A stretch of 64,000 nt of DNA, taken from contig JAFUNB010000007.1 of assembly GCA_017482345.1 (NCBI GenBank), positions 1 through 64,000 on the forward strand, in the 5' to 3' direction. The stretch is from Oscillibacter sp. Lineage in GTDB: Bacteria; Bacillota; Clostridia; Oscillospirales; Oscillospiraceae. Positions 30,963 through 39,866 of this stretch are shown piece after piece (within the stretch, counting starts at the first letter, position 1; the number at the start of each line of letters is the position of its first letter). The notes beneath the pieces are model-generated. The model did no database searches. It saw only the letters and a program-made list of their open reading frames with translations, and had not been told where the DNA came from. The translations under genes were made by a program, and so were the position numbers.

Positions 30963-31223
30963 TCAGTCTTTCAGGCGCTCGTAGAAGTCCGCCAGCAGCT
31001 CCCGCTCCGTCACGTCCAGCACCCGGCACAGGCAGGCCAGTTCGTAGTCCTTCACGAAGCGTTCGTTGCGCTCGATCTTGCTGATGAGGCGCTGGTTGAT
31101 ATCCACACCCATCAGCTGCAGCTGGGCGGCAAGCTCCTCCTGCGACATCCGCTTCTCTTTCCGCAGACGGCGCAGGCTCTCCGAAATCATATTGGAATTG
31201 TCATGAAAATATGACTTATTCAT
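30963..31223 (-). CDS. XRE-family HTH transcriptional regulator
   Basis: 86 residues, almost all helix-turn-helix: LRRLRKEKRMSQEELAAQLQLMGVDINQRLISKIERNERFV, then a short helical tail. ATG 31223 has only a weak GTGG ribosome site; ATG at residue 12 is possible. Divergent from the 56-residue ORF at 31319, whose promoter lies between the two, so it may control that gene or itself. Confidence 0.85.
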   Translation of the reverse strand: MNKSYFHDNSNMISESLRRLRKEKRMSQEELAAQLQLMGVDINQRLISKIERNERFVKDYELACLCRVLDVTERELLADFYERLKD

Positions 31224-31251
31224 CCACTTTACACCAACACGACGTATTTTC

Positions 31252-31281
31252 TTGACTCTATCATGTTTTTCGGCTTATAAT
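31252..31281 (+). promoter_or_regulatory. Promoter of the 56-residue ORF
   Basis: TTGACT, 18-bp spacer, TATAAT, 38 bp before ATG 31319. Confidence 0.75.
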
Positions 31282-31318
31282 TACATCGTCTTATTCTGAA
31301 GCGAGGTGGATGATAAAT

Positions 31319-31489
31319 ATGTCAAATTCCAACGACGAGGCCAACTGGAAGGCCATGTATCTGACGCTGTTCCACGGCATCGTGGAGGCCCAGAAGCTGC
31401 TGCCCATGCGGGAGGAGAACGGCCCTGCCTCGGAACGGCTGACGGTCGCTCTGCGGGACGCCGAGGAAATTTATATCAGCGGCAAATAA
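31319..31489 (+). CDS. Small protein of unknown function, 56 residues
   Basis: Soluble, acidic, helical small protein (begins MSNSNDEANWKAMYLTLFHG, ends IYISGK). Backed by a good promoter, by GAGGTGG 9 bp before the ATG, and by codon use like its neighbours. No known domain recognised. It lies between a divergent XRE regulator and the ECF-type promoter of the deacetylase. Confidence 0.7.
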   Translation: MSNSNDEANWKAMYLTLFHGIVEAQKLLPMREENGPASERLTVALRDAEEIYISGK

Positions 31490-31502
31490 ATTTTTCCTGT
31501 TT

Positions 31503-31533
31503 TGAAACATTTTTGTTTCCCGCGCCGTCTTAG
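31503..31533 (+). promoter_or_regulatory. Candidate ECF-sigma promoter of the deacetylase
   Basis: TGAAAC followed by a T run, 17-bp spacer, CGTCTTAGTG; very close to the SigW/SigV-type TGAAAC-N16-CGTC pattern. Confidence 0.55.
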
Positions 31534-31572
31534 TGTACAGACTAGTAAAACACCGCAATGGAGGCGCTTTTT

Positions 31573-32256
31573 ATGCATCGCAAACTTCTCATCACGATCT
31601 GCGCGGCCCTGCTGCTGGCGGCGCTGGCGGCAGCGGCCCTTCCCCGCCAGCCGAAGCTGGTGGCCATCACCTTTGACGACGGTCCCCACCGGGAGTTCAC
31701 GCCCCTGGTGGCGGAGGCCCTTAATGAGCGGGGCGCGAAGGGCACCTTTTTCATGGTGGGCAGCTGGGTGGGCCAGAAGGAGGAGCTGGTGCGGCAGCTG
31801 GCCGCTGACGGCCACCAGATCGCCAACCACAGCTGGGAGCACGCCAACTTCACCGACATGACGGCGGAGGACATCCGCGCCGACGTGGAGCGGAGCCGGG
31901 CACGGCTGGAGGAGGTCACCGGCCAGCGGGACTTTCTGGTGCGGACGCCCTTCGGCGTGCGGACGGAGGCCGCGCTGGAGGCCATCGACTCGCCCCTGAT
32001 CTTATGGAGCCAGGACCCGGCGGAGGGCCAGCTCGTGTCCGGCCCGGAGATGGCGGCGAAGGTCATCCGGAACATCCATGACGGCGACATCATCCTCCTT
32101 CACGACAGCACGCAGGACAATCTGGACGCCGCCTGCCTCATCATAGACGCCCTGCAAAAGAAGGGGTACGAGTTCGTCACCGTGGATGAGCTGTTTGCCG
32201 CCCGGGGCGTGACGCCGGAGAAGGGCGTCATCTACAAATCCCTGCCTCCCCGATAA
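31573..32256 (+). CDS. Polysaccharide deacetylase (NodB/PgdA-like)
   Basis: 227 residues. A signal/anchor helix (LLITICAALLLAALAAAAL) precedes a NodB domain: AITFDDGPH with catalytic Asp and metal-binding Asp, NHSWEHANFTDM with the HxxxH ligands, RTPFGVRTEA, and DIILLHDST near the end. It likely N-deacetylates peptidoglycan or another extracellular sugar, a lysozyme-resistance function in other Firmicutes. ATG 31573 has GGAGG 8-9 bp upstream. The ECF-type promoter suggests induction by envelope stress. Confidence 0.9.
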   Translation: MHRKLLITICAALLLAALAAAALPRQPKLVAITFDDGPHREFTPLVAEALNERGAKGTFFMVGSWVGQKEELVRQLAADGHQIANHSWEHANFTDMTAEDIRADVERSRARLEEVTGQRDFLVRTPFGVRTEAALEAIDSPLILWSQDPAEGQLVSGPEMAAKVIRNIHDGDIILLHDSTQDNLDAACLIIDALQKKGYEFVTVDELFAARGVTPEKGVIYKSLPPR

Positions 32257-32262
32257 AAGACC

Positions 32263-32297
32263 AGCGCCCTGCGGCAGTTGCCGCAGGGCGCTTTGTT
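32263..32297 (+). terminator. Terminator after the deacetylase
   Basis: Stem AGCGCCCTGCGGCA/TGCCGCAGGGCGCT, then TTGTTG. The next 120 bp to 32417 show no gene. Confidence 0.7.
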
Positions 32298-32417
32298 GTG
32301 GATACCTACTATGAACACCCGCCCTGTCGCATGGCGGCCTTTGGCCTTGCCGCGGCGATTGCCGCGATGCCGCCGTCAGGGGGAAGGGGGTGCGTTATAT
32401 CGGGCTGCCGGCGCTTG

Positions 32418-33824
32418 TTACCAGCCGCCGTAGCGGTTGCCGAAGAAGTAGTCGAACATGTCAAAGGGGTTGGAGTAGCCGCCGCCGTACTGGTTGCCGG
32501 AGGAGGGCTGCTGCTGGGGCACGGTCTCGTCGGCGGTCTGCTGGTCGGCGGGCACGGCGTCCCACGTCAGCTCCGCGGTGGTCTCCGCGCCCTCCCGGTA
32601 GAAGGTGACGGTGCAGGTGTCGCCGGCGGCGTACTGCTTCTTCACCACGGTCATGTCCTCCATGGAGGTGATGGCGTGGCCGTCGATCTTCACGATGACG
32701 TCGCCCATCTTCAATCCCGCCTTCTGGGCGGCGCCGCCCTCCTCCACGGAGTAGACGAACACGCCGCTGGTGATGTCGTAGCGGTACTGGGCGGCCATCT
32801 GCTCGGTCATGGTGCCGCCGGTGATGGCGAGATAGGGCTTATTGGTGATGTAGCCGTTCGTCATGATGTCCTGGATCATGGCGAACACATCGTTGATGGG
32901 GATGGCGAAGCCCAGGCCCTCCACGGATGCGCCGGAGCCGGAGGAGGAGTATTTGGCGGACACGATGCCCACCACCTCGCCGTACTGGTTGAACAGGGGG
33001 CCGCCGGAGTTGCCGGAGTTGATGGAGGCGTCGGTCTGGATCATGTTGAAGGGAGTGCCGTCCACGTTGATGGCCCGGTTCACGCTGGAGACCATGCCGC
33101 CGCTCATGGAGAAGGTCAGCTCGCCCAGGGGGTTGCCGATGGCCAGCACATGGTCGCCCACGTTCAGGGTGTCGCTGTCGCCCAAAGTGACCGCCTGCAG
33201 GCCCTCGGCCTCCACCTTGATGACGGCGATGTCGTAATCCTCGTCGCCGCCCACGTATTTGGCCTCGTACTCGTCGCCGTTATACATGGTGACCTTCACG
33301 GTCTCGGCGGACTCCACTACGTGGTAGTTGGTGACGATATAGCCGTTTTCCGTCAGCACGAAGCCGGAGCCGGAGGAGGCGGTCTGCACCGGCTGGCCGA
33401 AGAAGTTGGTGCCGGCGGTGCCGGTGACGTTGATGGAGACGGCGGTGTTGACGCCCACGGCGTACACCTCCGCGTCGCTCATGGCGGTCTGGCCGTCCAC
33501 GGTCTTGACGACCACCTCGGTGGCGGGGCGGGCGGTGACGGCCACCTCACTGGTGCCGATGCTGCCCTTTGCCATGCCCCAGGCCACGCCGCCGCCCACA
33601 GCGCCGCCCAGCAGGGCGCACACCAGCGCCAGCGCCGCGATCTTCAGACCGGTGCGCTTCTTTTTCGTCTTGGCGGGCTTCATCTCCTGCACAGGGGGCT
33701 GGTAATAGCTGTAGCTCTGGCAGTGGGGGGCGGGCTCGCCGCCGCTGCGGGCGTCATAGCGCTGGCCCGGCTGGTCGCCGCCCTTTTCATATGTGTAATG
33801 GTAATTGTTCTCGTCGTTATACAT
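32418..33824 (-). CDS. HtrA/DegP-type (S1C) membrane serine protease with PDZ domain
   Basis: 468 residues. A cytoplasmic N-terminus of about 60 residues rich in Tyr/Gln precedes one membrane helix (LKIAALALVCALLGGAVGGGVAW). The trypsin-like domain has His in VTNYHVVESAE, Asp in DYDIAVIKV and Ser in GNSGGPLFN. A PDZ domain follows (GLKMGDVIVKIDGHAI). The tail is Gly/Tyr/Phe-rich (NPFDMFDYFFGNRYGGW). Degrades or refolds damaged exported proteins. AGGAGG lies 8 bp before the ATG. Transcribed alone. Confidence 0.93.
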   Translation of the reverse strand: MYNDENNYHYTYEKGGDQPGQRYDARSGGEPAPHCQSYSYYQPPVQEMKPAKTKKKRTGLKIAALALVCALLGGAVGGGVAWGMAKGSIGTSEVAVTARPATEVVVKTVDGQTAMSDAEVYAVGVNTAVSINVTGTAGTNFFGQPVQTASSGSGFVLTENGYIVTNYHVVESAETVKVTMYNGDEYEAKYVGGDEDYDIAVIKVEAEGLQAVTLGDSDTLNVGDHVLAIGNPLGELTFSMSGGMVSSVNRAINVDGTPFNMIQTDASINSGNSGGPLFNQYGEVVGIVSAKYSSSGSGASVEGLGFAIPINDVFAMIQDIMTNGYITNKPYLAITGGTMTEQMAAQYRYDITSGVFVYSVEEGGAAQKAGLKMGDVIVKIDGHAITSMEDMTVVKKQYAAGDTCTVTFYREGAETTAELTWDAVPADQQTADETVPQQQPSSGNQYGGGYSNPFDMFDYFFGNRYGGW

Positions 33825-34054
33825 AAATCTTCCTCCTGTTTGATTTAATCATAGCAGGCGTTTGTGTCCAATCTATGAAGAAATTTCGTCGAATTTCTGA
33901 ATGTTTTTCCGGTCTCCTCCGGTATGACTGCAGTATAGCGGAGAAGGCTTAAAGAAAGCTGAAAGAGTTTTGAATTGTTTGTGAATCCCGCTATTCTCCT
34001 CTGCAGTAACTTATGTTAAAATAGCGGTATCTATCCGAAAAGGAGTTTACTGCC

Positions 34055-35659
34055 TTGCTGAAGATCGAAAACATCAAGCTGGAGCCGGGCCATGACGTCA
34101 GCGCCCTGTTCTCCGAGGTCTCACATATTTTAAAATTGAAGGAGAAGGACAAGTTCTCCCTGAAGATCCTCCGCCGCAGCATCGACGCCCGGGAGGACGT
34201 GAAGATGGTCTACACCGTGGAGGTGGAGGTGCGGGACGAGGATACCGTGTTGAAGCGCTGCCGCAGCAAGAAGGTCAGCCGCAGCCAGCGGAAGCTGGGC
34301 TATCTGCTGCCCTCTCCCATGGACGCGCCGGAGGTGCCCCCCGTGGTGGTGGGCGCGGGCCCTGCGGGCCTGTTCGCCGCGCTGGTGCTGGCCCGGGCGG
34401 GCTTACGCCCTATTCTACTGGAACGGGGCCGAAAAGTCGAGGACAGAAAGAACGACGTGGAGAGCTTCTGGGCCACCGGCGTGCTGGATACCCGTTCCAA
34501 TGTCCAGTTCGGTGAGGGCGGCGCAGGCGCCTTCTCCGACGGCAAGCTGAACACCGGCACGAAGGACGTCCGCCACCGCTTCATTCTGGAGCAGCTGGTG
34601 TCCTGCGGCGCGCCGGAGGACATTCTGATCGACGCCAAGCCCCATGTGGGCACGGATTATCTCCACATCGCCCTGGTGAATCTGCGGCAGGAGCTGCTCT
34701 CTCTGGGGGCGGACATCCGCTTCGAGAGCCAGATGACGGACATCACTGTGGAAAACGGACGGCTGACGGCCCTGACCGTGGAGGGGCCGGAGGGCGTGTA
34801 CTCCCTCCCCTGCCGCCATGTGATCCTCTGCCCCGGCCACTCGGCACGGGACACCTTCGCCATGCTGTATGAGCGTTCTGTGCCCATGGAGGCCAAGCCC
34901 TTCGCCGTGGGCGTGCGCATTGAGCACCGCCAGAGCGACTGCGACGCGGCCCAGTACAAGCAGTACGCCTCCTGCCCCGGTCTCCCCGCCTCCACCTATA
35001 AGCTGTCCTGCCACTTAGAGGACGGCCGGGCGGCCTACTCCTTCTGCGTCTGCCCCGGCGGCACCGTGGTGGCCGCCGCCAGCGAGGCGGGACGGGTCTG
35101 CACCAACGGCATGAGCGAGTTCGCCCGGGATAAGGAGAACATCAACGGCGCGTTCTTGGTTAACGTAACGCCGGAAGATTTCGGCGGCGAGTACGACCCG
35201 TTGGCGGGCATCGCCTTCCAGCGGAGCTTAGAGGAGGCCGCCTACGTTTTGGGCGGCGGAAACTACCGGGCCCCCGCCCAGCGGGTGGAGGATTTTCTTG
35301 CCGGACGGCCCTCCCAGGGCCCCGGCCGGGTACAGCCCAGCTACCGCCCCGGCGTCAAGTGGGTGGACCTCCACGACTGTCTGCCGGACTTCATTACGGA
35401 AACTTTGGAGGGCGCTTTGCCCATCCTGGGCCGGAAATTGGCCGGATATGACCACCCGGACGCGGTGATGACGGCGGTGGAGAGCCGCTCCTCCTCTCCG
35501 GTCCGCATCCCCCGGGACGAGACGTATCAGTCCGCCTTCCGGGGCCTGTATCCCTGCGGCGAGGGCGCCGGCTACGCCGGCGGCATCCTGTCCGCGGCGG
35601 CGGACGGCATGAAGACCGCCGAGAAGGTCTGCGACGCCATCCGCGAATCGTTGACATAA
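34055..35659 (+). CDS. FAD-dependent oxidoreductase (COG2509 type)
   Basis: 534 residues. An N-terminal RNA-binding-like alpha/beta region is followed by the dinucleotide-binding motif VVVGAGPAGLFAALVLARAG, the FGEGGAGAFSDGKLNT block typical of COG2509 uncharacterised dehydrogenases, and a C-terminal FAD contact (YPCGEGAGYAGGILSAAADG). The reaction is unknown. The start is TTG 34055, with AAGGAG 9 bp upstream; no better ATG exists. First of four closely spaced genes up to 38574. Confidence 0.88.
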   Translation: MLKIENIKLEPGHDVSALFSEVSHILKLKEKDKFSLKILRRSIDAREDVKMVYTVEVEVRDEDTVLKRCRSKKVSRSQRKLGYLLPSPMDAPEVPPVVVGAGPAGLFAALVLARAGLRPILLERGRKVEDRKNDVESFWATGVLDTRSNVQFGEGGAGAFSDGKLNTGTKDVRHRFILEQLVSCGAPEDILIDAKPHVGTDYLHIALVNLRQELLSLGADIRFESQMTDITVENGRLTALTVEGPEGVYSLPCRHVILCPGHSARDTFAMLYERSVPMEAKPFAVGVRIEHRQSDCDAAQYKQYASCPGLPASTYKLSCHLEDGRAAYSFCVCPGGTVVAAASEAGRVCTNGMSEFARDKENINGAFLVNVTPEDFGGEYDPLAGIAFQRSLEEAAYVLGGGNYRAPAQRVEDFLAGRPSQGPGRVQPSYRPGVKWVDLHDCLPDFITETLEGALPILGRKLAGYDHPDAVMTAVESRSSSPVRIPRDETYQSAFRGLYPCGEGAGYAGGILSAAADGMKTAEKVCDAIRESLT

Positions 35660-35684
35660 TATTTTATCGAGAGGAGGTCTTCCC

Positions 35685-36404
35685 GTGAGACGGAGCATCC
35701 AGCGCACGTTGTTTCTGGCCGTTTCCCTTCTGGCGGTGGTCCTGGCCATGGCCGCGCCCCGGGCGCAAACCGAGCCGTGGAACATGCTGGCGGAGCGGGA
35801 GGGCACCTACCTGCAATGCACGCGGCCGGACAGTCCCTACGGGGAGGTCCTGCACTTTCTGGTGCTGGACGAGGCCGGCGCAAACGGGCAGTTTTTCGGC
35901 CTGTACGGCGCCGGCACGGCGGGACTGGACGCTGTGGAAACCGGCGCCCGCCTGACTGTCACCACCCGGGGCACGCCCCACGACATCTGGCCCATCAGCT
36001 ATGAGACCGTGAAGTGGAAGCAGACCGGGACGGCGGAGGACTGGCCGATGCCGGAGACCGTTCTGACCGAGCTGGCCGACCACGGCGTTTATCCTGCGGA
36101 TTGCTGCGGCACCTATCTGGAGGCCGTTCGGGAGTCCGGCGGCGATCCCGTGAGTCTGGTGCTGCTGGACAGCCGCAACCCCGGTAATATTTTGGAGATT
36201 TCTCTGCGGGATGCGGCGCGTCCCCTTTCCGAAGAGCTGGACACCGGCGACCGGGTGGCGCTTGTTCTGGGCCCGCCGGGGGAAACCGGACTGCCCGGCG
36301 CGCAGGTTTTCCGGTGGTGCCGGATCGCGCCGCAGGACGGCTGGACGCCTCCTCCGGAGGTGCAGGACGCTCTGGCCCGCTTTGAACTGACCCTTTCGGA
36401 TTAA
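35685..36404 (+). CDS. Exported protein of unknown function
   Basis: 239 residues. Basic N-terminus plus hydrophobic stretch (LFLAVSLLAVVLAMAAPRAQ) indicates export or a membrane anchor. The rest is a beta-rich extracellular region with Cys pair DCCG and several beta-barrel-like segments (DTGDRVALVLGPPG). I do not recognise the family. The GTG at 35685 has AGGAGG 7 bp upstream; it begins 25 bp after the FAD gene and ends 11 bp before the next. Confidence 0.75.
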   Translation: MRRSIQRTLFLAVSLLAVVLAMAAPRAQTEPWNMLAEREGTYLQCTRPDSPYGEVLHFLVLDEAGANGQFFGLYGAGTAGLDAVETGARLTVTTRGTPHDIWPISYETVKWKQTGTAEDWPMPETVLTELADHGVYPADCCGTYLEAVRESGGDPVSLVLLDSRNPGNILEISLRDAARPLSEELDTGDRVALVLGPPGETGLPGAQVFRWCRIAPQDGWTPPPEVQDALARFELTLSD

Positions 36405-36415
36405 AGGAGGCATTT

Positions 36416-37381
36416 ATGCGGAATATCTGCGTTTGTCTGGAATTTCTGACGGAGGAGCGGTGCGCCGCCATTCGGAAGACGGCGGAATCGCTGGGCTTTT
36501 CCGTCCGGTTTTTCACCCTGGAGCAACAGGCGGAGGCGCTGGCCTTTGCGCCGGACTGTGAGGTGCTGTTCGCCCACGACCCGGAGCTGGTGCGGGCGGC
36601 GGCCAATTTGAACTGGTTCCACTGCGCCTGGGCGGGCGTGGACGCCTACTGCCGGGACGAGAGCCTGTTTGCCAATCCCGCCTGCCTCTTCACCAACAAC
36701 CACAGCTACGGCACCACCATCGCCGAGCACGTCATCCTGGTGACGCTGATGCTGCTGCGGCGGATGCCGGAGTACCAGTCCGCCATGGCGCGGAAGCACT
36801 GGCTGTCCCCCCTCCCCATCCGTTCCATCCGGGGCAGCCGGTTCACCCTGCTGGGCGCCGGCGACATCGGCCGCCACGTCGCCCGCCGTCTGCGGGCCAT
36901 GGAGGCCGCAAGGGTGACGGCGGTCAGCCGCAGCGGGCGGCCCCAGCCGGACTTTGACGCGGTGGTGCCCATCACGAAGCTGGACGACATCCTGCCGGAG
37001 ACGGACGTGCTCATCATGGCCCTGCCGGGCACGGCGGAGACCGCCGGTATTTTGAGCCGGGAACGCATGGCCCTTCTGCCGGAGGGCGCCTGCGTCATCA
37101 ACGTGGGCCGGGGCGCCGCCATGGACCAGACCGCCCTTTGCGACGCATTGAACACCGGACACTTAGGCGGCGCGGCGCTGGACGTGATGGTGCCGGAGCC
37201 GCTGCCGGAGGACTCCCCCCTGTGGAGCGCGAAGAACCTCATTCTGACGCCCCATGTGTCCGGCAGTACGAATCTGCCCTATACCTGCGATTTGACGGTG
37301 GAGCTGTTCTGCCGGAATCTGCACCGCTACGCCGCCGGCGAGAGACTGGAGGGGCTTGTGGACCGGACGAGCGGATATTGA
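36416..37381 (+). CDS. D-2-hydroxyacid dehydrogenase (NAD-dependent)
   Basis: 321 residues. NAD-binding TLLGAGDIGRHVARRLRAM, INVGRGAAMDQTAL, then ALDVMVPEPLPEDSPLW and LTPHVSG with the catalytic His. The Arg and Glu partners fall at the expected places. A reductase of a 2-keto acid; substrate unknown. AAAGGAGG lies 6 bp before the ATG. Third gene of the 34055-38574 operon, next to an iron alcohol dehydrogenase, so the operon may reduce carbonyl compounds. Confidence 0.9.
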   Translation: MRNICVCLEFLTEERCAAIRKTAESLGFSVRFFTLEQQAEALAFAPDCEVLFAHDPELVRAAANLNWFHCAWAGVDAYCRDESLFANPACLFTNNHSYGTTIAEHVILVTLMLLRRMPEYQSAMARKHWLSPLPIRSIRGSRFTLLGAGDIGRHVARRLRAMEAARVTAVSRSGRPQPDFDAVVPITKLDDILPETDVLIMALPGTAETAGILSRERMALLPEGACVINVGRGAAMDQTALCDALNTGHLGGAALDVMVPEPLPEDSPLWSAKNLILTPHVSGSTNLPYTCDLTVELFCRNLHRYAAGERLEGLVDRTSGY

Positions 37382-37395
37382 AAGGATGTGCCTGT

Positions 37396-38574
37396 ATGTT
37401 GAATTTTTCCTTCCACTGCCCTACCCTGTTCGCCTTCGGCGACGGCGAGGAACAGCGCACCGGTGAGCTGGTGCGGCGCTTCGGCGGCACGAAGGTGCTG
37501 CTGGTGTACGGCGGCGGCTCCATCTTCAAAAACGGCGCCTATGACGACGCGGCGGCCAGCCTGAACAGGGCGGGCATCCCCTTTGTGGAATTGGGCGGCG
37601 TGCAGCCCAACCCCCGCAGCGGCAAGGTGTACGAGGGCATCGGCCTCTGCCGCGCCGAGGGCGTGGACTTCGTTCTGGCGGTGGGCGGCGGCAGCGCCAT
37701 CGACACCGCCAAGGCCATCGCCGTGGGCACCCTTTACGAAGGGGATTTCTGGGACTTTTACACCCACAAGGCGGCGGACAAGTCGCTGCCGGTGGGCGTG
37801 GTGCTGACCCTGTCCGCCACGGGCAGCGAGGCCTCTCCCTCCACGGTCATCACCCACGAGAACGGCGATTTGAAGTGGGGCAACGTCAAGACCGACGTGT
37901 ACCGTCCCGTCTTCGCCGTCATGAATCCCCGCTACACCTGCTCCCTGCCCCCTTACCAGACCGCCTGCGGCGCCATGGATATGCTGTCCCACGTCATGGA
38001 GCGCTACTTCACCACCACCGACCATGTGGACGTGACGGACCGCATCTGCGAGGGTCTGATGCAGACCATCCTCTCCAACGCCCTGAAGGCCATGGAGAAC
38101 CCCGACGACTACAACGCCCGGGCGGAGCTGATGTGGTGCGGCACGCTGGCCCACAACAACCTCTGCGGCGTGGGCCGGGCCCAGGACTGGGCCAGCCACC
38201 AGATGAGCCACGAGCTGTCCGCCCTGTATGACAGCGCCCACGGCGCCACGTTGTCCGTCATCACCCCGGCGTGGATGCAATACGTCCTGCACCGGGATCC
38301 CCAGCGGTTCGCCCAGTTCGCCGTGCGGGTGTTCGGCTGCCAGATGGACTTCCACCATCCGGAGCTGACGGCACAGGAGGGCATTGAACGGCTGAAGCAC
38401 TGGATCCGCGCCATGGGTCTGCCCCTGACGCTGAAAGAGATCGGCGCGCTGCAGGACGACATTCCCGCCATGGTGGCCCACCGGATGAAGAAGCCCGGCG
38501 GCTTCCCCTTCGGCGGCTTCGCCCCCATCCACGAGACGGACATGGCCCTGATTTTGGAGCTGGCCGCCCGGTGA
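37396..38574 (+). CDS. Iron-containing alcohol dehydrogenase (BdhA/YqhD-like)
   Basis: 392 residues. NADPH-binding VLLVYGGGSIFKNG and AVGGGSAIDTAKAIA, the TLSATGSEAS segment, and iron ligands: Asp in GAMDMLSHVMERYF, His in the same segment, His in SHQMSHELSALYDSAHGATLSV. Typical of butanol dehydrogenase/YqhD aldehyde reductases that detoxify or ferment short aldehydes. ATG 37396 follows AAAGGA; 14 bp after the previous stop. Last gene of its operon. Confidence 0.93.
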   Translation: MLNFSFHCPTLFAFGDGEEQRTGELVRRFGGTKVLLVYGGGSIFKNGAYDDAAASLNRAGIPFVELGGVQPNPRSGKVYEGIGLCRAEGVDFVLAVGGGSAIDTAKAIAVGTLYEGDFWDFYTHKAADKSLPVGVVLTLSATGSEASPSTVITHENGDLKWGNVKTDVYRPVFAVMNPRYTCSLPPYQTACGAMDMLSHVMERYFTTTDHVDVTDRICEGLMQTILSNALKAMENPDDYNARAELMWCGTLAHNNLCGVGRAQDWASHQMSHELSALYDSAHGATLSVITPAWMQYVLHRDPQRFAQFAVRVFGCQMDFHHPELTAQEGIERLKHWIRAMGLPLTLKEIGALQDDIPAMVAHRMKKPGGFPFGGFAPIHETDMALILELAAR

Positions 38575-38578
38575 GCGC

Positions 38579-38609
38579 AAAAAAGGCAGTCCCCCGAGAG
38601 GGACTGCCT
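38579..38609 (-). terminator. Terminator of the microprotein transcript
   Basis: Stem AGGCAGTCCC/GGGACTGCCT followed on the minus strand by TTTTTT. The T run is on the minus side only, so it serves the minus-strand unit rather than the operon ending at 38574. Confidence 0.75.
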
Positions 38610-38651
38610 GAAGACTCAGCCTGAAGGCCGGCAGGAACGGTTAACGCTCTA

Positions 38652-38711
38652 TTATCTGGTGACTGCCATGGCGCCGCCCAGAATGACAATGGAGAGCAGT
38701 GCGTACATCAT
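38652..38711 (-). CDS. 19-residue hydrophobic microprotein
   Basis: Reading frame MMYALLSIVILGGAMAVTR, one short membrane helix. Support: a perfect AAGGAGG exactly 8 bp before the ATG, an extended -10 promoter about 35 bp further upstream, and an intrinsic terminator 40 bp past the stop on the same strand. Size and composition recall Ibs-type type I toxins or tiny membrane-subunit peptides such as KdpF, but the sequence matches neither in my reading. The function is unknown. Confidence 0.6.
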   Translation of the reverse strand: MMYALLSIVILGGAMAVTR

Positions 38712-38745
38712 ACTTGGCACCTCCTTCTTTCTTGATGTTGTCTGT

Positions 38746-38754
38746 ATGATACCA
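38746..38754 (-). promoter_or_regulatory. Extended -10 promoter for the microprotein
   Basis: TGGTATCAT on the minus strand (TGn plus TATCAT). A TTGAAT lies upstream, but at 21 bp, so a true -35 is uncertain. Confidence 0.5.
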
Positions 38755-38966
38755 CGGCGCTCCGAAAATGACATTCAACTTCTTGCTCACTTTCAGGAAA
38801 TCGTTTAACTCGCACAAATTTTCTGTTTTTGTCATGTATTTTCAAGCAAACAACCTGTAAACCGGAACATTTCCAGCTTCGGCAAATCGTTTGATTTTTC
38901 ACAGGCAAACGGCCGCCGGAGCAAACTTATAAAATCTTGCACTCTTTCCCTGAAGGAGGTTTATCC

Positions 38967-39848
38967 ATGCCTGATCAACAGAGCCAGCGCTTCGTCAAGC
39001 GGGAATTTCAGTCCGTCTTTACCGGGCATCCGCCCCGTCTTTTATACGTCAGCCACCGTCTGCCCAACCGCAACGAGCGGCCCCGCCTGCTCCACGCCCA
39101 CGAAGGACTGACGGAGGTCATGCTGGTGCGCAGCGGCAGCGCCCGCTTTCTCATCGGCGACAAGCTCCACGACATCGGACCCGGCGATCTGATGGTGTGC
39201 AACAGCGGCGTGGTCCACGACGAGCTGTCCATCGCGCCGGACCTGGACATCTATTGCCTTGCCTGCGCGGGGCTGCGCCTGCCGGGACTGCGGGAGGAGG
39301 CCCTCATTCCCGACGACGCGGAGCCGGTGTGCAATGCCGGCGCGGAGGCGGAGGAGCTGTGCGCCCTGCTGGACATGGTGTACGCCCACCTCAGCGAGGA
39401 CCGCCCCGGCTGCGAGCCCTTCTGCCACTTCGCCATGCTCAGCTTCCTGGGCCGGGTGCTGTACCTCTCCGGCAACGCCCCCAAGCGTCCGCCGGTGGAG
39501 ACCGAAAAGACGGCGCTGGGTCTGCGGGTGAAGGAGTATATCGACCAGCACTACATGGAGCAGCTGACGCTGCAGGCCATCGGCGAGGTGTTCCACGTCA
39601 GCCCCTACTATCTGGCCCACGCCTTCAAGGAGACCTGCGGCTACCCGCCCCGGCAGTATCTGCTGCGCCGCCGCATCGGCGAGGCCCAGAACCTGCTGCT
39701 GAACACAGACCTGCCCATCGCCCGCATTTCGGAAATGGTGGGCTACGAGACCCAGAACTATTTCGACCAGCAGTTCTCCAAGCACACCGGCATGGCCCCC
39801 CGCAAATTCCGCCAGACCTCCCGGGTGCAGGAGGAGGAAACGCCGTAA
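38967..39848 (+). CDS. AraC-family transcriptional regulator with cupin sensor
   Basis: 293 residues. An N-terminal cupin-like ligand domain (EVMLVRSGSARFLIGDKLHDIGPGDLMVCNSGVVHDE) is joined to two C-terminal AraC helix-turn-helix units (LTLQAIGEVFHVSPYYLAHAFKE and IARISEMVGYETQNYFDQQFSKHTGMAP). AGGAGG lies 7 bp before ATG 38967. The effector is unknown. Followed 18 bp later by a small membrane protein gene. Confidence 0.92.
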   Translation: MPDQQSQRFVKREFQSVFTGHPPRLLYVSHRLPNRNERPRLLHAHEGLTEVMLVRSGSARFLIGDKLHDIGPGDLMVCNSGVVHDELSIAPDLDIYCLACAGLRLPGLREEALIPDDAEPVCNAGAEAEELCALLDMVYAHLSEDRPGCEPFCHFAMLSFLGRVLYLSGNAPKRPPVETEKTALGLRVKEYIDQHYMEQLTLQAIGEVFHVSPYYLAHAFKETCGYPPRQYLLRRRIGEAQNLLLNTDLPIARISEMVGYETQNYFDQQFSKHTGMAPRKFRQTSRVQEEETP

Positions 39849-39866
39849 CCGGAAAGGAGACCGCCT

